Shown here: positions 1 to 11,370 of the stretch, one piece after another | How positions within the stretch are numbered: position 1 is the first letter of the stretch | Layout of the letters: each line of letters begins with the position of its first letter | From: Chloranthus sessilifolius | Lineage: Eukaryota > Streptophyta > Magnoliopsida > Chloranthales > Chloranthaceae | Assembly (NCBI GenBank): GCA_021018995.1 | Contig: CM037591.1 | Coordinates: forward strand, 5,090,001 to 5,154,000 | Reading direction: 5' to 3' | Length of the DNA stretch: 64,000 nucleotides | Notes under the pieces: generated by a model | Databases searched by the model: none | What the model was told of the DNA's origin: nothing | Seen by the model: only the letters and a program-made list of their open reading frames with translations | Program-made: the position numbers and the translations under genes

Positions 1-359
1 TTGCAATTTATCAGTTCTACTTCAACAAGTCCTTTTTAACAAACTGTGCGATAGCAAGTATTCTTCTAATCCTCAAATGATTTTGGTGAAAATCTTGGAA
101 TGCGCACTGATTCTACTTGTGTCCACGTATTAAATTGCGAAAGTTCTAGAAAAAAAAATGTATTGAATTCCAAAAGCTACTTATAATGATGCTCCACATA
201 ATGACTGCTTTGAGGGGGGGGTTACCTCTAATATGAAGCTAACATGGTTCTCAAAACTTACACAATGTATCTTGTTATAATATTATAATCTGCATAAATC
301 TGATTAAGAACCTGATCATTATTAACTTAGTAATATATATCTATATATAGGAAAATGAT

Positions 360-462
360 TATATGACTCAAGTCATAGTGTGACTTGAGCGTAACGGCAG
401 GCATGCTAGAGATGCAGCTGTTGGATGCTCAAGTCACAGCGTGACTCAAGTTAGGTGATCAT
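360..462. repeat. Inverted-repeat pair around 45 bp
   Basis: GACTCAAGTCATAGTGTGAC and its partner GCTCAAGTCACAGCGTGACT are inverted copies, each itself partly palindromic, separated by a GC-richer spacer. It looks like a tiny foldback element. No clear target duplication was seen. Confidence 0.45.
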
Positions 463-564
463 TAATTCATTACCCATATATATATATATATAACATCCTT
501 ATTAGAATATAAATATACTACATCTTTATCCTTCGTCATTATCCACAACATCAAATTTAATGAC

Positions 565-925
565 ACTTGGGACTACGCGTCTGGATGAAGCCCTTAGGGC
601 TGCATCCAGACCAACTGGGCACCATGTGGCACACATCATGAGGATCGGGTGTCACGCACGCTAATATAGATCGATCAGGTACCACAAAAAATTTGTTCAC
701 GAGCCGATGCATATACACCATTAAAAACGTGGTCAAATGTCCACAAAATCAATGCACCAAGTTTGTGGGGCATCACTTTATCTTTGACCAAAAAGTCCAA
801 TTTTTTTATTAAAAAAAAAAATCGCATTCCACATGGCAGATCAACCACAAACGGGCGTTGTTTTCGGTTGATCATGCCATGTGGCATGCGATTTGGCGTC
901 CAGGTGCAGCCCTCCAGGTGAAGCG
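565..925. repeat. Dispersed repeat with strong hairpin at 579-611
   Basis: Positions 579-611 form a near-perfect hairpin (GTCTGGATG arm, AGCCCT/AGGGCT inner stem). The unit resembles 28447-28770: shared blocks are ACCAACTGGGCACCATGTGG against ACCAGTTGGGTGCCATGGCA, a GATCAGGT block, and a GGTCAA..GCACCA block. It is probably a non-coding DNA transposon family, left of the intron-5 LINE. Confidence 0.45.
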
Positions 926-1059
926 AGAAGAGCATCAACTGAAAGCTATAATCACAAACATTCTCCATTTCAGCAACTTGAGTGTCAGTATCATCCATCT
1001 ACTTATCAGCCACTAGACAAAATCAATATTTATTACGTTTAATTTATTGGTTGGTCTCT

Positions 1060-4000
1060 CTCCACAGAGTTTTCTAATGGATAATGAAAATCTACCAACA
1101 AACCATCTTAGACCTATTGCTCTCACGTGTGAGTCTCGAGGAAAGGGACCTTCTCCTTTTCGATTTGAAAACATGTGACTATTGGATGAGGCTTTTCGGC
1201 TGAAGGTTCCGGGGAGGTGGTCGGAACCGGTGCCGAATGGGATGGCTGCTTATTGTTTCTTTTCTAAACTTCGTCGATTAAAGGATAGAATTAAAATCTG
1301 GAACAGGGATGAATATGGAAGGGTACACGTTAGAAAGGAATTTGCTCTCAAAGCTGAAAATGTTGGATAATTTGGAGGAGATCAGAACCCTATCGGCGGA
1401 TGAGGGGGAGGTTAGACTGCAAACAAAGGTGGAGTTCAGGGAGACATGCAGGGCTGAAGAAGTGTTTTGGATGCAGAAACCAAAGGCTTGGTGGTTTAAA
1501 GAGAGACGCCAACACGAAGTACTTCCATGCGATTGCAAACGCCCGCAATAATTCGAAGTACTTGGGGAGTATCATCGTGGATGGGGTGTCGTACTCGGGC
1601 CACGATCAAGTGCGGGATAATATCGTAGACTTTTACGAACGTTTGTATACGGATGAGGGTCTTCCGAGGCCAGTTTTGGATGAGCTGCAGTTCACCTCTC
1701 TTTCGGTGGAGGTTAGTAGGGGGCTGGAGAGTATTTTTACGGAAGATGAAGTGTGGACAGCCATCAGATTTGGTGGTAGAAATAAAGCGCCGGGGCCGGA
1801 TGGGTTTACCATAGAGTTCTACCTTGCGTTATGGGAGACCATTAAGGCAGACCTGCTGGAGGTTTTCCATGAGTTACACTCGACTGGTTTTATCGGGAGA
1901 ACCTTAAACTCCACATTTATTACCCTCATTCCCAAGACTCATGAGGTTGAGAATATTTCCGACTACCGACCGATCAGTCTGATTACTTGCATCTACAAGA
2001 TCATGTCGAGGGTGTTGGCCAACAGGCTTAAGTGGGTGATGGGTACTATTATTTCTGGCAATCAAGGGGCTTTTGTCCGAGGTAGGGAACTAACGGATCT
2101 TGTGGGGTGGCCAATGAGACCATTCACTCGGCCCATGTGCAACGCCGGCCGGCTGTGGTTTGGAAGGTAGATATGGAGAAAGCATATGACCGGGTCAGCC
2201 GGGGAAATCTAGACTACATGTTGAGAAGGTTGGGGTTTGGTGCCATTTGGAGAAAGTGGATGCGCGGATGCTATTCTTCCCTGCGGTTTTCGGTGTTGAT
2301 AAACGGCACGTCGGTCGAGTATTTTAAGAGCTCTAGGGGCCTCAGACAGGGAGATCCCTTATCCCCGTTTCTATTTTATATGGTTGGGGAGGTTCTATCC
2401 AGGCTGATTGGGCGCACAAGGGACTTAGACATGCTTACTGGTATTCGGGTGGGAGAGCAGGACAGATTCATCTCGCATTTGCAGTATGCGGACTACACTA
2501 TTTTATTTGGGGAGGCTGATGTGACGGAACTCCGCGCTATGGCTGATGTGCTTTCGGTTTATGAGGCGGTGTAGGGGCAGCGGATTATTCTCCTCAAATC
2601 TACTGTCTCTGGCATTGGTGTGGAGGATGACTCACTGACCACCTTGGCTGGTTCGGTTGGGTGTGACATAGAGGGCCTGCCTATTAGGTACCTAGGTTTG
2701 CCACTTCAGCTCAGAAAGCCCACGAGCCGCGATTGGCTCCCAGTTGTACCAAGGTTTGAACAGCGTTTGTCATCTTGCAAAAGAAGGTTATTGAGCAGTG
2801 GGTGAAGGCTAATCTTGGTTAAAGCGGTGCTCTCATCGATCCCAATTTTCTTCATGTCCATGTTTAGATGTCCCGCTAAAATTCTCGATCGCTGGAACGT
2901 ATTCAAATGTCGTTTCTTTGGGAGGGGCGGGCATGAACAGGCGGTATCACCTCGTCAAATGGGACACGTGCCAGCTGCCTATCGCTCGTGGCGGGCTGGG
3001 GATTCAGAGCTTAAAAAGGACTAATTTGGCGTTGCTTGGAAAATGGATTTGAAGAGCGGGAAGGGTGGAGGAGAGGGGAAGTCTCTGGTGGCTTGTATTG
3101 TGCAAAAAATATGGTCTATCCTGGGGGAGTTGGGGGATAGGCATTTCATCCCAGAGGAGAACTTCGGCGTAGTGGAGGTATTTCCCGTGTATGGGAGCCT
3201 TTGGCTAAAGGGGTGCGATACAGCTGGGGATGTGGCTCCCGCATTCGTTTCTGGGAGGATTCGTGGTTGGAGGTGGGTCCGCTTAGGGCTGTCTACCCGG
3301 ACATCTATGCTCTTTCTTTGAATCCGGGTGACAAGATTGACGAGTTTGTCTCTTTCGTCAATGGGAGGAGGGTTTGAGATGTCGTCACCAGAAGGCTCCT
3401 CAGGGACAGCGAGGTGGGGAGCTATTTGGACCTGCTGAATAGACTATATGAGGCGCAGTAGAACACTTTACGGGTTGATCAGAGGGTTTGGGACCTGAAT
3501 CGGGATGGGAACTTCAACGTCAAATTGTTATATCGTTGGCTGTCGCACCGTCCGCTAATCAGGTTCGAAGGTAAATGGTTGTGGGGTGAACCTATTCCTC
3601 TGAAGATCCGGTTCTTTGTTTGGGCGCTGTGCAAAGATAGAATACTTACCAGGGACCAGCTGATTCGGAAGGGTAATGACGTTCTGACTTCGTGTGTGCT
3701 CCGATGGGGAGGAGTCCGCTGCTCATCTCTTCCTTCATTGCCGTGCGGCTGATGAAGTGTGGGGAGCCATTCTAAAATCTTTTGGTATGTCCTAGACAAT
3801 GCCTTATACGCCTTATCTGCTTTTGCTTAGCTGGGCTGCGGTGAAGGTGGAGGGGGAGGAAAGGATGGTTTTGAGGGCGACTTTGTTCGCCGCTCTGTGA
3901 TGTTTATGGTGCGAGAGAAATTGCAGAATTTTCAAAGAGAAAACCAAACATGTGGAAATGGTTATAAGGTCGGTCTCAGAGTTGGTTAGGTTCTGAGTCG

Positions 4001-4206
4001 CGAGAGGAGGGGATGGTGATAGTTTTTGTACTTTCCTTTGGGACCTGGGTTAAGGGGGGCAATGCTTTCGGGGGCCTCTGTGTTGCTGTATGTTTTATTT
4101 TTTGTTTTGCTTGTTGCTTTTTGATTGTGTGTCGAGATTGTATTGTGTTTCAGCGCCTTGCTGTTTATTAATATAATCTTTATTACTGATTAAAAAAAAA
4201 AAAAAA
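1060..4206 (+). mobile_element. Decayed plant LINE (L1-type), 5'-truncated
   Basis: A non-LTR retrotransposon antisense to the host gene in its intron 5. From about 1071 it encodes the end of the endonuclease (PIALTCESRGKGPSPFRFEN), then reverse transcriptase, then a zf-RVT region (about 3480-3760), and it ends in poly(A) at 4192-4206. Several stops and frameshifts (for example near 1174, 1368, 2170, 2571 and 2803) kill it. It lacks ORF1 and most of the endonuclease, so it is 5'-truncated. A convincing target-site duplication was not found. Confidence 0.9.
1400..2900 (+). pseudogene. LINE ORF2 reverse transcriptase, inactivated
   Basis: Landmarks in order, across at least two frames: GDANTKYFH (about 1513), NKAPGPDGF (about 1783), DYRPISLI (about 1963), a frameshift near 2110, VDMEKAYDRV (2169), GLRQGDPLSPFLF (2338), then YADY at 2485-2496 where plant LINEs have FADD. 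The second catalytic Asp is therefore replaced by Tyr. LPIRYLGLPL (2680) and IPIFFMSMF follow after stops at 2571 and 2803. The family enzyme copies LINE RNA at nicked target DNA. This copy is dead both by stops and by loss of an active-site residue. Confidence 0.88.
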
Positions 4207-4480
4207 TTCCTTTTAACAATGCAACCTGAACAGATTTACAACAGCCTTTATTCTAGCCAATGCATAAGCACATGCACATTACAGCATGGTCTCATGCATG
4301 TGAGTACAGCCAGATTTTAACCTGCGATTTCATGGCACATTAATTTAATGTGCAGTGAAAATAAGAAATTGCACAATTTCAACAAAAAAATCAGATAGGC
4401 AGTAACATTGCAAGCAGTGAAGAAAAAATTAAACTAGTAAGTTCTACTGCATAAGAAGAAACTGTAAAGAGAAAGAATAC

Positions 4481-4666
4481 CAGTCCTCGAGAAAGTAGAG
4501 CAGAAATGAGGAAAAGCATTGCCCCCATACGACTTTGAAATACCGGAAGCATTGTCTCAAGCTGACGACACGCAACCATAGGCTTAGTGTACGTGGTAAG
4601 TCTTAAAATTTTTTGCAAATCTGAAGCTGATTCAATTGGAAGACCTTCCAAGGTCTTTGCAATCCC
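4481..4666 (-). CDS. MINDY-type deubiquitinase, exon 5 (residues 243-304)
   Basis: The acceptor is ATTTCTAACAG; 186 nt, 62 codons, phase 0 at both ends. It encodes GIAKTLEGLPIESASDLQ, then a basic helix and MLPVFQSRMGAMLFLISALL SRGL, a highly conserved block of plant FAM188/MINDY-3 proteins. The donor is the slightly weak CTG|GTATTC. In homologues the next residues begin an Asp-rich loop and then the GHASQEIVNLLL segment; neither is found in 1-4480, so the next exon lies beyond the window. Confidence 0.92.
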
Positions 4667-4770
4667 CTGTTAGAAATAAAAAATTGCAACCTTAACATAA
4701 GCAAAATAATAAATGCCTAAAAGCCATTGTTCAAAAAGAATGTAAAAAAGCATAGGTACAGTATACTCAC

Positions 4771-4885
4771 CTCATCCTTTTGAGAATCTTCGCACTTGTC
4801 CTCAGGGAGATGGATACTTGCGACAACAGCCCTCTCCTTACTTCCGCATAAAAATAAAATTTCTACCATACTGAGAACCAGTGCT
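4771..4885 (-). CDS. MINDY-type deubiquitinase, exon 4 (residues 204-242)
   Basis: The acceptor is CTGTCTTTTCAG and the donor GTGAGT; 115 nt, one base completing Arg204 and then 38 codons: ALVLSMVEILFLCG, SKERAVVAS, and an acidic tail CEDSQKDE. The helix and the following strand match the family's RALV..M.EILF.CG...RAVVA block. It is separated from exon 3 by a 12-kb repeat-filled intron but from exon 5 by only 104 bp. Confidence 0.92.
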
Positions 4886-5990
4886 CTGAAAAGACAGATA
4901 AATATGCAGTATCCAATAAGATAAGATTCTCGAAACCAATTATTCATCTACGAATTATGAATCAACCCCTCAATTCATGAAATGGAATGACAATAAAAAA
5001 AATGAAATGTATAGAATATAAGTGTTGCGAGAAAAGCCACATTTCACACTGATAACAATTATAGAACTTTTTTCAGAAGTGATAAAAATACTGGATACTA
5101 TTACATTTATTAATTATTACTTATCATGATCAAAATTGAAATTTTACTTGACCACATTCCACAAATGTCGCAGCTTAAACATGTATCCTAAAAGAGTCAT
5201 CCATATGAGTACTGGATGTGTGCAATTAAAAAAGAAAAGAAATGGAGTTAGAACTTAGTCTCATGGCTACTGGATAATGAAAAGAAAGGATGCTATGTGG
5301 GTTTAACATGTAGATTTAGTGGCTTACATAATTGAGCAACCTATATTGATTAATAAAGAGGCGGGAGAGGGGGAAGGAGAGAGAGAGAGAGAGAGAGAGA
5401 GCAATATAAGACTATATCAATGATTCTCTATTGTGAAGCCCATCTACGATAATGATGCTTAAAACATAATGATGATTGACTAATTTAACTCTATACACAC
5501 ACATATAGGGAAGATAAAAAATAATATTGGATAGAAAATAAAATAGCACAGGAAACACATTTATGAATAACAAAATGATGCATTTGTATATTTATAACTT
5601 TATATAAATCATTCGGATGATATGGGAAATGCACAGCTATGCATTGTTGACTGGGACATAAACCAATGCATTTAGGTAATACATATCATATTGGGGAGTA
5701 TATTAATCTTAGACTATGATAATGTAGTGTTAAGCCAAGGAACAATGAGTTGATCCTTTTGTTCCATTTATAGCTTCATCAACCCCCTAAGAAGTCTGTC
5801 CATTGGCAATTAACATTTCAGTGAAGATTGTTTAACATGCCTAGAAGACCCTAGACAATGAACCAAGTGTGAATTGGACTCTTCACTTGAATTCCAATTC
5901 TGAAACCTACATTTGTTGCACTCTTCAATGTCAGACTCTTTGGACACCACATATATGCAGTAACACAGGTCTGCTATCATAGTAATTATA
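4886..5990. other. Intron 3 segment, no gene seen
   Basis: AT-rich intron sequence. The only distinct feature is a (GA)n tract at about 5377-5401. No coding or element signature was recognised. Confidence 0.5.
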
Positions 5991-5997
5991 GGATGTT

Positions 5998-6075
5998 GGC
6001 ATCCGCCAATATGTCGCATCATCATCACAGCCTTGCCCCATCTATTTAGGATCGGCTTTACGAGTCCTAGTTCTC
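5998..6075 (-). mobile_element. RTE-type LINE 3' tail, fragment
   Basis: CATCATCATCACAGCCTTGC followed by CCCATCTATTTAGGATCGGC read on the minus strand is the typical 3' end of the plant RTE elements seen at 10786, 22230 and 42533 (an ATGATG tail after a GACCC.AT.GATGGG block). Only the tail survives. Confidence 0.55.
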
Positions 6076-6140
6076 CACTAGTTTCTAGATCTCATCATGT
6101 GGATTTTAAACGGTTTTTTACAGCTAGCTGTCAACCTAAT

Positions 6141-6962
6141 TGATGTGGGACAAATGCTAATACCCTAATTATGCAAGTTTGGGATTAACCACAAATTAAA
6201 TTGAATAATGGAAATATTTGAAATCGCCCAAACACATAAAGAAGTTCAAAGAATGTAATTAAACAATTAGAGTAACTCAATTTAGCGTTCGCATACATTA
6301 ACATTTCCTAATCTAGAAAAACGGATCTGATAAAGGATTCGAGTTTCGCTCTATTTTAGGATACCAAGCGATAATCACGGTATCGTCTCTTGATTCCTCT
6401 CGGGTGAATAAATAAGGCTTGAAGGATTAAAACAAACAAAAGGGTAGATCAAAAGATTGAAATTAATAATATTTTGGGAGTTTTGGAATTTATCAAAGCA
6501 AAGGAAAAATATTACCATATGATAAATAGAGAAAAGATGGAATAAGAGGATAGAAGTCTAAAGCTTCACACTAAGGATTTCCAAGGCTTCGTACCAAGGC
6601 TGCACGTTGGCTTCACACCAAGTCGCGCGAGAAATGCATAAACACTCCTCAAGTTTCGAAAGATTCGCTCATTCGATCGAAAACTCTTCACAAGTTCTCT
6701 AAGGTTTACACAAAAGCAACTCTCAAATTTTCATTAATCAAAAACCTATAATAAAGTTGTTTACAAGCCTTTAAATAGGCAAACCAAAACCCCAAGAATA
6801 CTACTTAAAATAAAACTCTTAATCAATCATTAAAACTTTTTAATCTAACAGTCCCAATTAATTTCACCATTAATCCCTTTTTTTTATTACTCGAGCACTT
6901 TTGAAGGGTCAAACGATGTCCGATTGACGTGAAATTGGTCTTGTTTGAAAACTTATCGAAGT
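6141..6962 (-). mobile_element. LTR fragment related to the R1/R2 family
   Basis: It begins TGATGTGGGACAAATGCTAA, matching the R-family LTR end TGATGCGGAAAAATCGCACG. Further shared blocks are CCTTTAAATAGGCAAACCAA, the ACTCTTAATCAATCATTAAA block and TTTTGAAGGGTCAAACGATG, in the order of the R1/R2 LTRs. It stops abruptly at 6962, where a hAT-like terminus begins, so the LTR is truncated. Confidence 0.75.
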
Positions 6963-7140
6963 CAAGGTAGTTAAGGCGTTGTGGCGAGGTCACGGAGAAG
7001 AGGCTCGCCATGCCATGGCGAGGCCATTTATAATTATTATTTTTTTAAATATTAATATTAATATTTTTATTTATTAATCATTAATATTATTTTTTTTTAG
7101 TTTTTTACTATTTTTTAATACATATATTTTTTCTAGAGGA
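6963..7140. mobile_element. hAT-like element, one end only
   Basis: It starts CAAGGTAGTTAAGGCGTTGT and continues with a GAGGCTCGCCATGCCATGGC motif, the same terminus and interior as the 26467-27189 element in reverse. The other end was not found and the sequence decays into AT-rich DNA. Confidence 0.5.
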
Positions 7141-7203
7141 AGAAAAAAAAATTAACTAATTAATCAGGCATAGACAAATATCAATAAATAGAAAGAAAAT
7201 ATA

Positions 7204-7350
7204 TATATATTATAAGGCAATTGTGACAAATATATATATATACACGGCACCTGTGGCTAATATAAAGTGGAAAAAAAAATCAGATTTTAAGGCACATGTG
7301 ACTTAAAATCTGATTTTATAAGGCAGTTGTGGCAAATATATATATATATA
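7204..7350. repeat. Degenerate tandem repeats, GGCA(A/G)TTGTGRCAAATATA type
   Basis: Repeats of GGCAATTGTGACAAATATAT, GGCACCTGTGGCTAATATAA and GGCAGTTGTGGCAAATATAT occur here. The motif resumes at 7713 (GGCAGTTGTGGCAAAAA) after the inserted element 7352-7698, and related TTTAGGGC repeats run to about 7855. Confidence 0.55.
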
Positions 7351-7351
7351 T

Positions 7352-7698
7352 GAGAGCCGATTAGGTCCTCTAATGGAGGACGGTGACCGTCCTCCAAGAT
7401 CCATATGGAGCTCCACGTGGCACCCAAAACACTTTTTGGGTGCCACGTGGAGCACAAGTGGACAGTTTAGATCAATATTAAAAAAAAAAATTCGAAAAAT
7501 AAATTTTAAACCCACAAGTCAAAGTTTGACGGTTTTCACTGGTCCACATTTCACGATTCAAAATAAACACGGTGGAGATGAGTTTTTAATATTTTTTTTT
7601 TTTCAAAAATGATCTAAGCAATGCACCCAAGGTCCATGTGGCACCCAAAAAGTGTTTTGGGTGCCACGTGGAAGGTTGGAGGACGAAGGCCTTTTCCT
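7352..7698. mobile_element. Non-autonomous DNA transposon, GTCCTCC-terminus family
   Basis: It interrupts the tandem repeats on either side. The right end is GGAGGACGAAGGCCTTTTCC, the inverse of the end seen at 52526; the left end (GAGAGCCGATTAGGTCCTCT) resembles the inverse of the far ends at 53190 and 60720. A 38-bp internal palindrome at 7413-7450 is built on CCACGTGGCACCCAAAA. There is no coding capacity. Confidence 0.65.
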
Positions 7699-8037
7699 AT
7701 ATATATTAATTATAAGGCAGTTGTGGCAAAAAAAAAAATTTCAGGGCTAACTTTAGGGCATCTATGGGTAATAAAGTAAGAAAAAAAAAACACAAATTTC
7801 AGGGCAAATTTTAGGGCAAAAAAGAAAAGAAAACAAATTTTAGGGCTTTAGGGCTTATCGGTCTTCGTCCTTCTCCTTCTCCTTTTTTCGTCTTTCTTCC
7901 TTTAGCTATCTCGTCCTTCAGAAAAAAAATGTCGAGGGTTTGTAGTATATAAAGGGATAAAATGACCCATTTTACAAGTATGCCCCTCAAGTATTATAAT
8001 ATAATAACTTATAAAGTTATAATTAAAAGTTATCTCT

Positions 8038-8040
<3 letters not shown>

Positions 8041-8110
<70 letters not shown>
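8041..8110. repeat. (TA)n microsatellite
   Basis: About 35 uninterrupted TA units. It produces an artefactual Ile-Tyr run on translation. Confidence 0.95.
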
Positions 8111-8113
<3 letters not shown>

Positions 8114-8520
8114 GAACAAGCCAAGGACCCAGATTTTTCTAAATTATTTAATATAATAAGGTTGTAGGAACAAGCCAAGGACCCAGATTTTTCCTTGCAG
8201 AGTTAAGACTCAGACATGCTAGGCTCAGACAACTAGGACGACTCCTAGGCATTGCTGCCTAGGTGAATGCCTAGTGAAGCAATGAATATGCATCATTAAA
8301 ATCATGTTTTGCATATTGAGTTTTCATATTTATAAAATTACACAAATATAAACATATAAAAATAACTAAAATGCACATGACATGATCAAACGGACAATTA
8401 AGGAAAAATAAGTACACTCAAAAAGCATCAAATATACACAACCAACTACAAACAATTAAATGGAGAAAGAAGGATACAAAACACATGCTCAGCAAGAAGC
8501 TTGACACAATAAAAAACTAA

Positions 8521-9117
8521 GGGATTTTTGTATTCAGGCCCCTAGGATATGTCCTATTTACACTCCGCCTCCATGTTTCACCTATTCATACTGCGGCCCC
8601 TGCTTTTGTGTTTCCTTTGCATTTTGCTCCTTATAGCGACGAATCAATAGTTGACTATCATAAAACTAAACTTTGACTACTTAAAAGTCAGATGATGGAG
8701 ATCATTTTTCATAGTAATTTTCTACCTAGTGAATCTTGAAATCATGAGTCTACCATCAGACGGTCAAATTTTGATTCACATGGCGCACATATTAAAAAGT
8801 GATCCAAGAACCATGTTTGATGTACACCCACGTTCACATTTTGTATTGTCTTCCATGTGAAATCAAAATCTGATAGCCAAATGGTAGACTCATGATCTCA
8901 AGATTCATTGGGTAGAATATTATGGTGAAAAATGATCTCCATCATCTTATTCAAAGCAATCAAAGTTTAGTTTCATAATAGTCAACGATTGATTCGTCAC
9001 TGTAGGGGGTAATAAGTAAAGGAAACACAAAAGGCAGGGGCCGCAGTGTAAATAGGTGAAACACAGGGAGCAGAGTGTGAATACGACATATCTTAGGGGG
9101 GTAAATGCAAAAATCCC
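8521..9117. mobile_element. Mutator-like foldback element (597 bp)
   Basis: Flanked by a perfect 9-bp direct repeat AAAAACTAA (8512-8520 and 9118-9126), the target-duplication length of Mutator-like elements. The ends are GGGATTTTTG/CAAAAATCCC and the two halves are inverted copies of each other over nearly their whole length, for example TTGTGTTTCCTTT and GACGAATCAAT blocks in each arm. The inner arms (GATGGAGATCATTTTTC, CTTGA.ATCATGAGTCTACC) recur at 49.5-51.0, 51.7-52.06, 58.5-58.74 and 62.6-63.76 kb. There is no coding capacity. Confidence 0.85.
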
Positions 9118-9189
9118 AAAAACTAATATAGAGAATTTCAAAGTGATGGATGACCATGAAATAAACATTGGCTGACCCACACCATCCCT

Positions 9190-9300
9190 AAGCTAAGATA
9201 TCATCATCTTATTGCATCCATTCGGGAATCGGCTTTCCAAGTCTTATTTCTCCTCTCAATTGTCATTATTGATGTCATATGGAAGGAGATCACTAATAAA
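9190..9300 (-). mobile_element. RTE LINE 3' end, decayed
   Basis: TATCATCATCTTATTGCATC then CGGGAATCGGCTTTCCAAGT matches, weakly, the 3' untranslated end of the RTE copies (CCCATC.AT..GGATCGGCTT..GAGTC). Confidence 0.4.
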
Positions 9301-10785
9301 TGAATCATGGAAACTAGACCTAAGACTAAGAACTCCTAACTAGCATAAAATAGCAAATAATAATCTGAAAAAAAATATCAACTCCCCTTTTTGAGAGATA
9401 TCATGGAAGAAAAAATCTCACATTGATATGTTTCCTATTTAAACTAAACTTGCAACGTATTCAAAAAATAAACTAATTAAAGATAGAAATCATAGTGGGT
9501 GGTCAAACATCCACAGGAATATAGATTTCTCTTGAGCTCCTCTCCCATTGTGATCTGACGTGATCACTAAAGTGACTGATGACATGACACCAGGTCACTT
9601 ACGGATTTTCACATGAGACTCAAAAGCCTCTCGTGATACTGACTTGTGGGCTCCCATTAATTGTTCTATTGAACTTTCAAAAGACTGAATAAAACCCGGT
9701 CTCTAGCAGTTATGTCTGCTATTGAACAGACCTGTTAATGATCTGCTTTGGACTGATAAACAGTCCCATAAACATTCCCTTAATAATAGCCTTGAGTCAT
9801 TCTTTACCCCTCATTTTCTTCTTTCTCTTTTCATTTATCCTCTTGTTCACTCTTTTCTCTTCTTCTCCTCCTCTTTACCACCATTCAGTCTGGATTAGCA
9901 TAAATTACTTCTCTCCAAGAGTTTATTGGTTTTCCCCTAATATTTCTTTGTGTATAATCTATTTTTGTCTGTGCAGGGGCAGTTCAGGTCGCTGATGGCG
10001 TGCCCAAATTATCCCAATCTCAAATTTTCTCTTTTATTAGGGCCACTCCTAAACTTCCTCTTATGTAGCCGTTCCTAAGTCTATTCATGCATCCACGCTA
10101 GCAAACACATCTTAGTCATACATATTTTATCTTCTTGTCACTTCTTCGTAGCCCAACACTTTGCACATACAATCATGCAGATCTTAACATGCTTTATAAA
10201 TTTGTCCCTTCAATTGATGTCGCACACATTAATCACTCAACACATCACTCGTTTGTCTCCACTTCACTCAACCAGCATTGATCCTGTTTAAGTTGTCTTC
10301 CTCAAATCGATCATCTGGTTATGTAGTAGATCCCAAATACAAAAATTTATGACAATGTTTATTTTCCTTAAAAGTATATTTAGGACATTGTTGTGGCATT
10401 AAATTGTTTTCTATTTTGATCAAATCATCCCTGAGGCTCCCATGTTCTCTAAACATGCACTGAAGTCCTTAATCTTAATACCATTCTCCAAAGTACCAAC
10501 TTATTATTTACTTGTTTGGCAAATTAGCAAGTACCATCAGCATTTCTTTTGAATAGGTTAGCTAGGATTGAACCTGCAACCTAGAGGTTGCAACGTTGTC
10601 AACCTTCCATGGAACCTCATCTTCTTTTTTTCCTTGATGCCTTATCTTGTTTTTTTATTGTCAATTCATCTATAGCCAAACAAACAAGGACTCAAACAAA
10701 ACCCTTGATACAACCCAACTCTAATGGGAAACTCAGCCGCCTCGTCACATAGTTCCTAAACCAGCTACCGCCCTTTTATAATATG
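9301..10785. other. Intron 3 segment, no gene seen
   Basis: AT-rich. A short stretch at 10552-10590 reads, on the minus strand, like a Pol III B box (GGTTCAATCC), but I see no A box and no tRNA fold. Nothing else was recognised. Confidence 0.45.
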
Positions 10786-11340
10786 TTGAATTATCATCAT
10801 CATCATCATAGCCTCATCCCATCTATCTGGGTTGTGAGTCCTATTTTCCACTGGTTTCTAATTAGTGTTATGCTCTCTGTAACTTCGCAATCCTTCATAT
10901 CCCATCTCACGACTTCCATCCAAGTTTTCACTGATCTTCTTCTCCTCTTACATCCTTATACTTGTAGAGTCTCAACCCTTCGTATAGGATATGCTTCTGG
11001 CCTCCGATGAACATGTCCAAACCATCTCAAGCGACACTCAGTAATTTTTTCCTTTAAAGTGTCATTCTCAAATTTTCTCTTATGTACTCATTTCGCATTC
11101 TATCCTTTCTTTTTACTCCACACGTCCATCTCAGTATATGCATCTTGGCCACATGTACTCCATCTTCTTATCATTTTTTTTAGCCCATTATTTTGCACCA
11201 TATAATACGGCAGGTCTAACCGTCATCTTATAAAAATGCCCCTTCAATCTACGTGGAACTCTTGGATCGCACAATACTCCGCTAGCTTGCCTCCATTTCA
11301 TCCAACTTGCATTAATCCTATTTGAGACGTCCTCTTCAAA
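10786..11340 (-). mobile_element. RTE-type LINE, 3' coding end
   Basis: On the minus strand it encodes, with breaks, the C-terminal RTE block also seen at 22.7-23.2 kb: a GVLCD..VPRRLKG..YK motif, a FGH.HRRPE motif, and a basic WM block. It ends in a (CAT)n run (ATG repeats on the element strand) at 10793-10808. 5'-truncated and non-functional. Confidence 0.75.
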
Positions 11341-11370
11341 TCCACCATCTGAATGATTTGCCTTCTCTCT

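Noticed and set aside
1-45. TCCTTTTTAACAA near the left edge against TCCTTTTAACAA after the LINE poly(A) as a target duplication
   Set aside because: The left copy is about 1 kb from the LINE start and is not identical; the intervening DNA belongs to other repeats.
675-998. 107-codon minus-strand ORF
   Set aside because: Lies in the 565-925 non-coding repeat; no homology, no splice or codon support.
10552-10590. Possible tRNA gene (B-box-like GGTTCAATCC on the minus strand)
   Set aside because: No A box and no cloverleaf; probably chance or a very old SINE.
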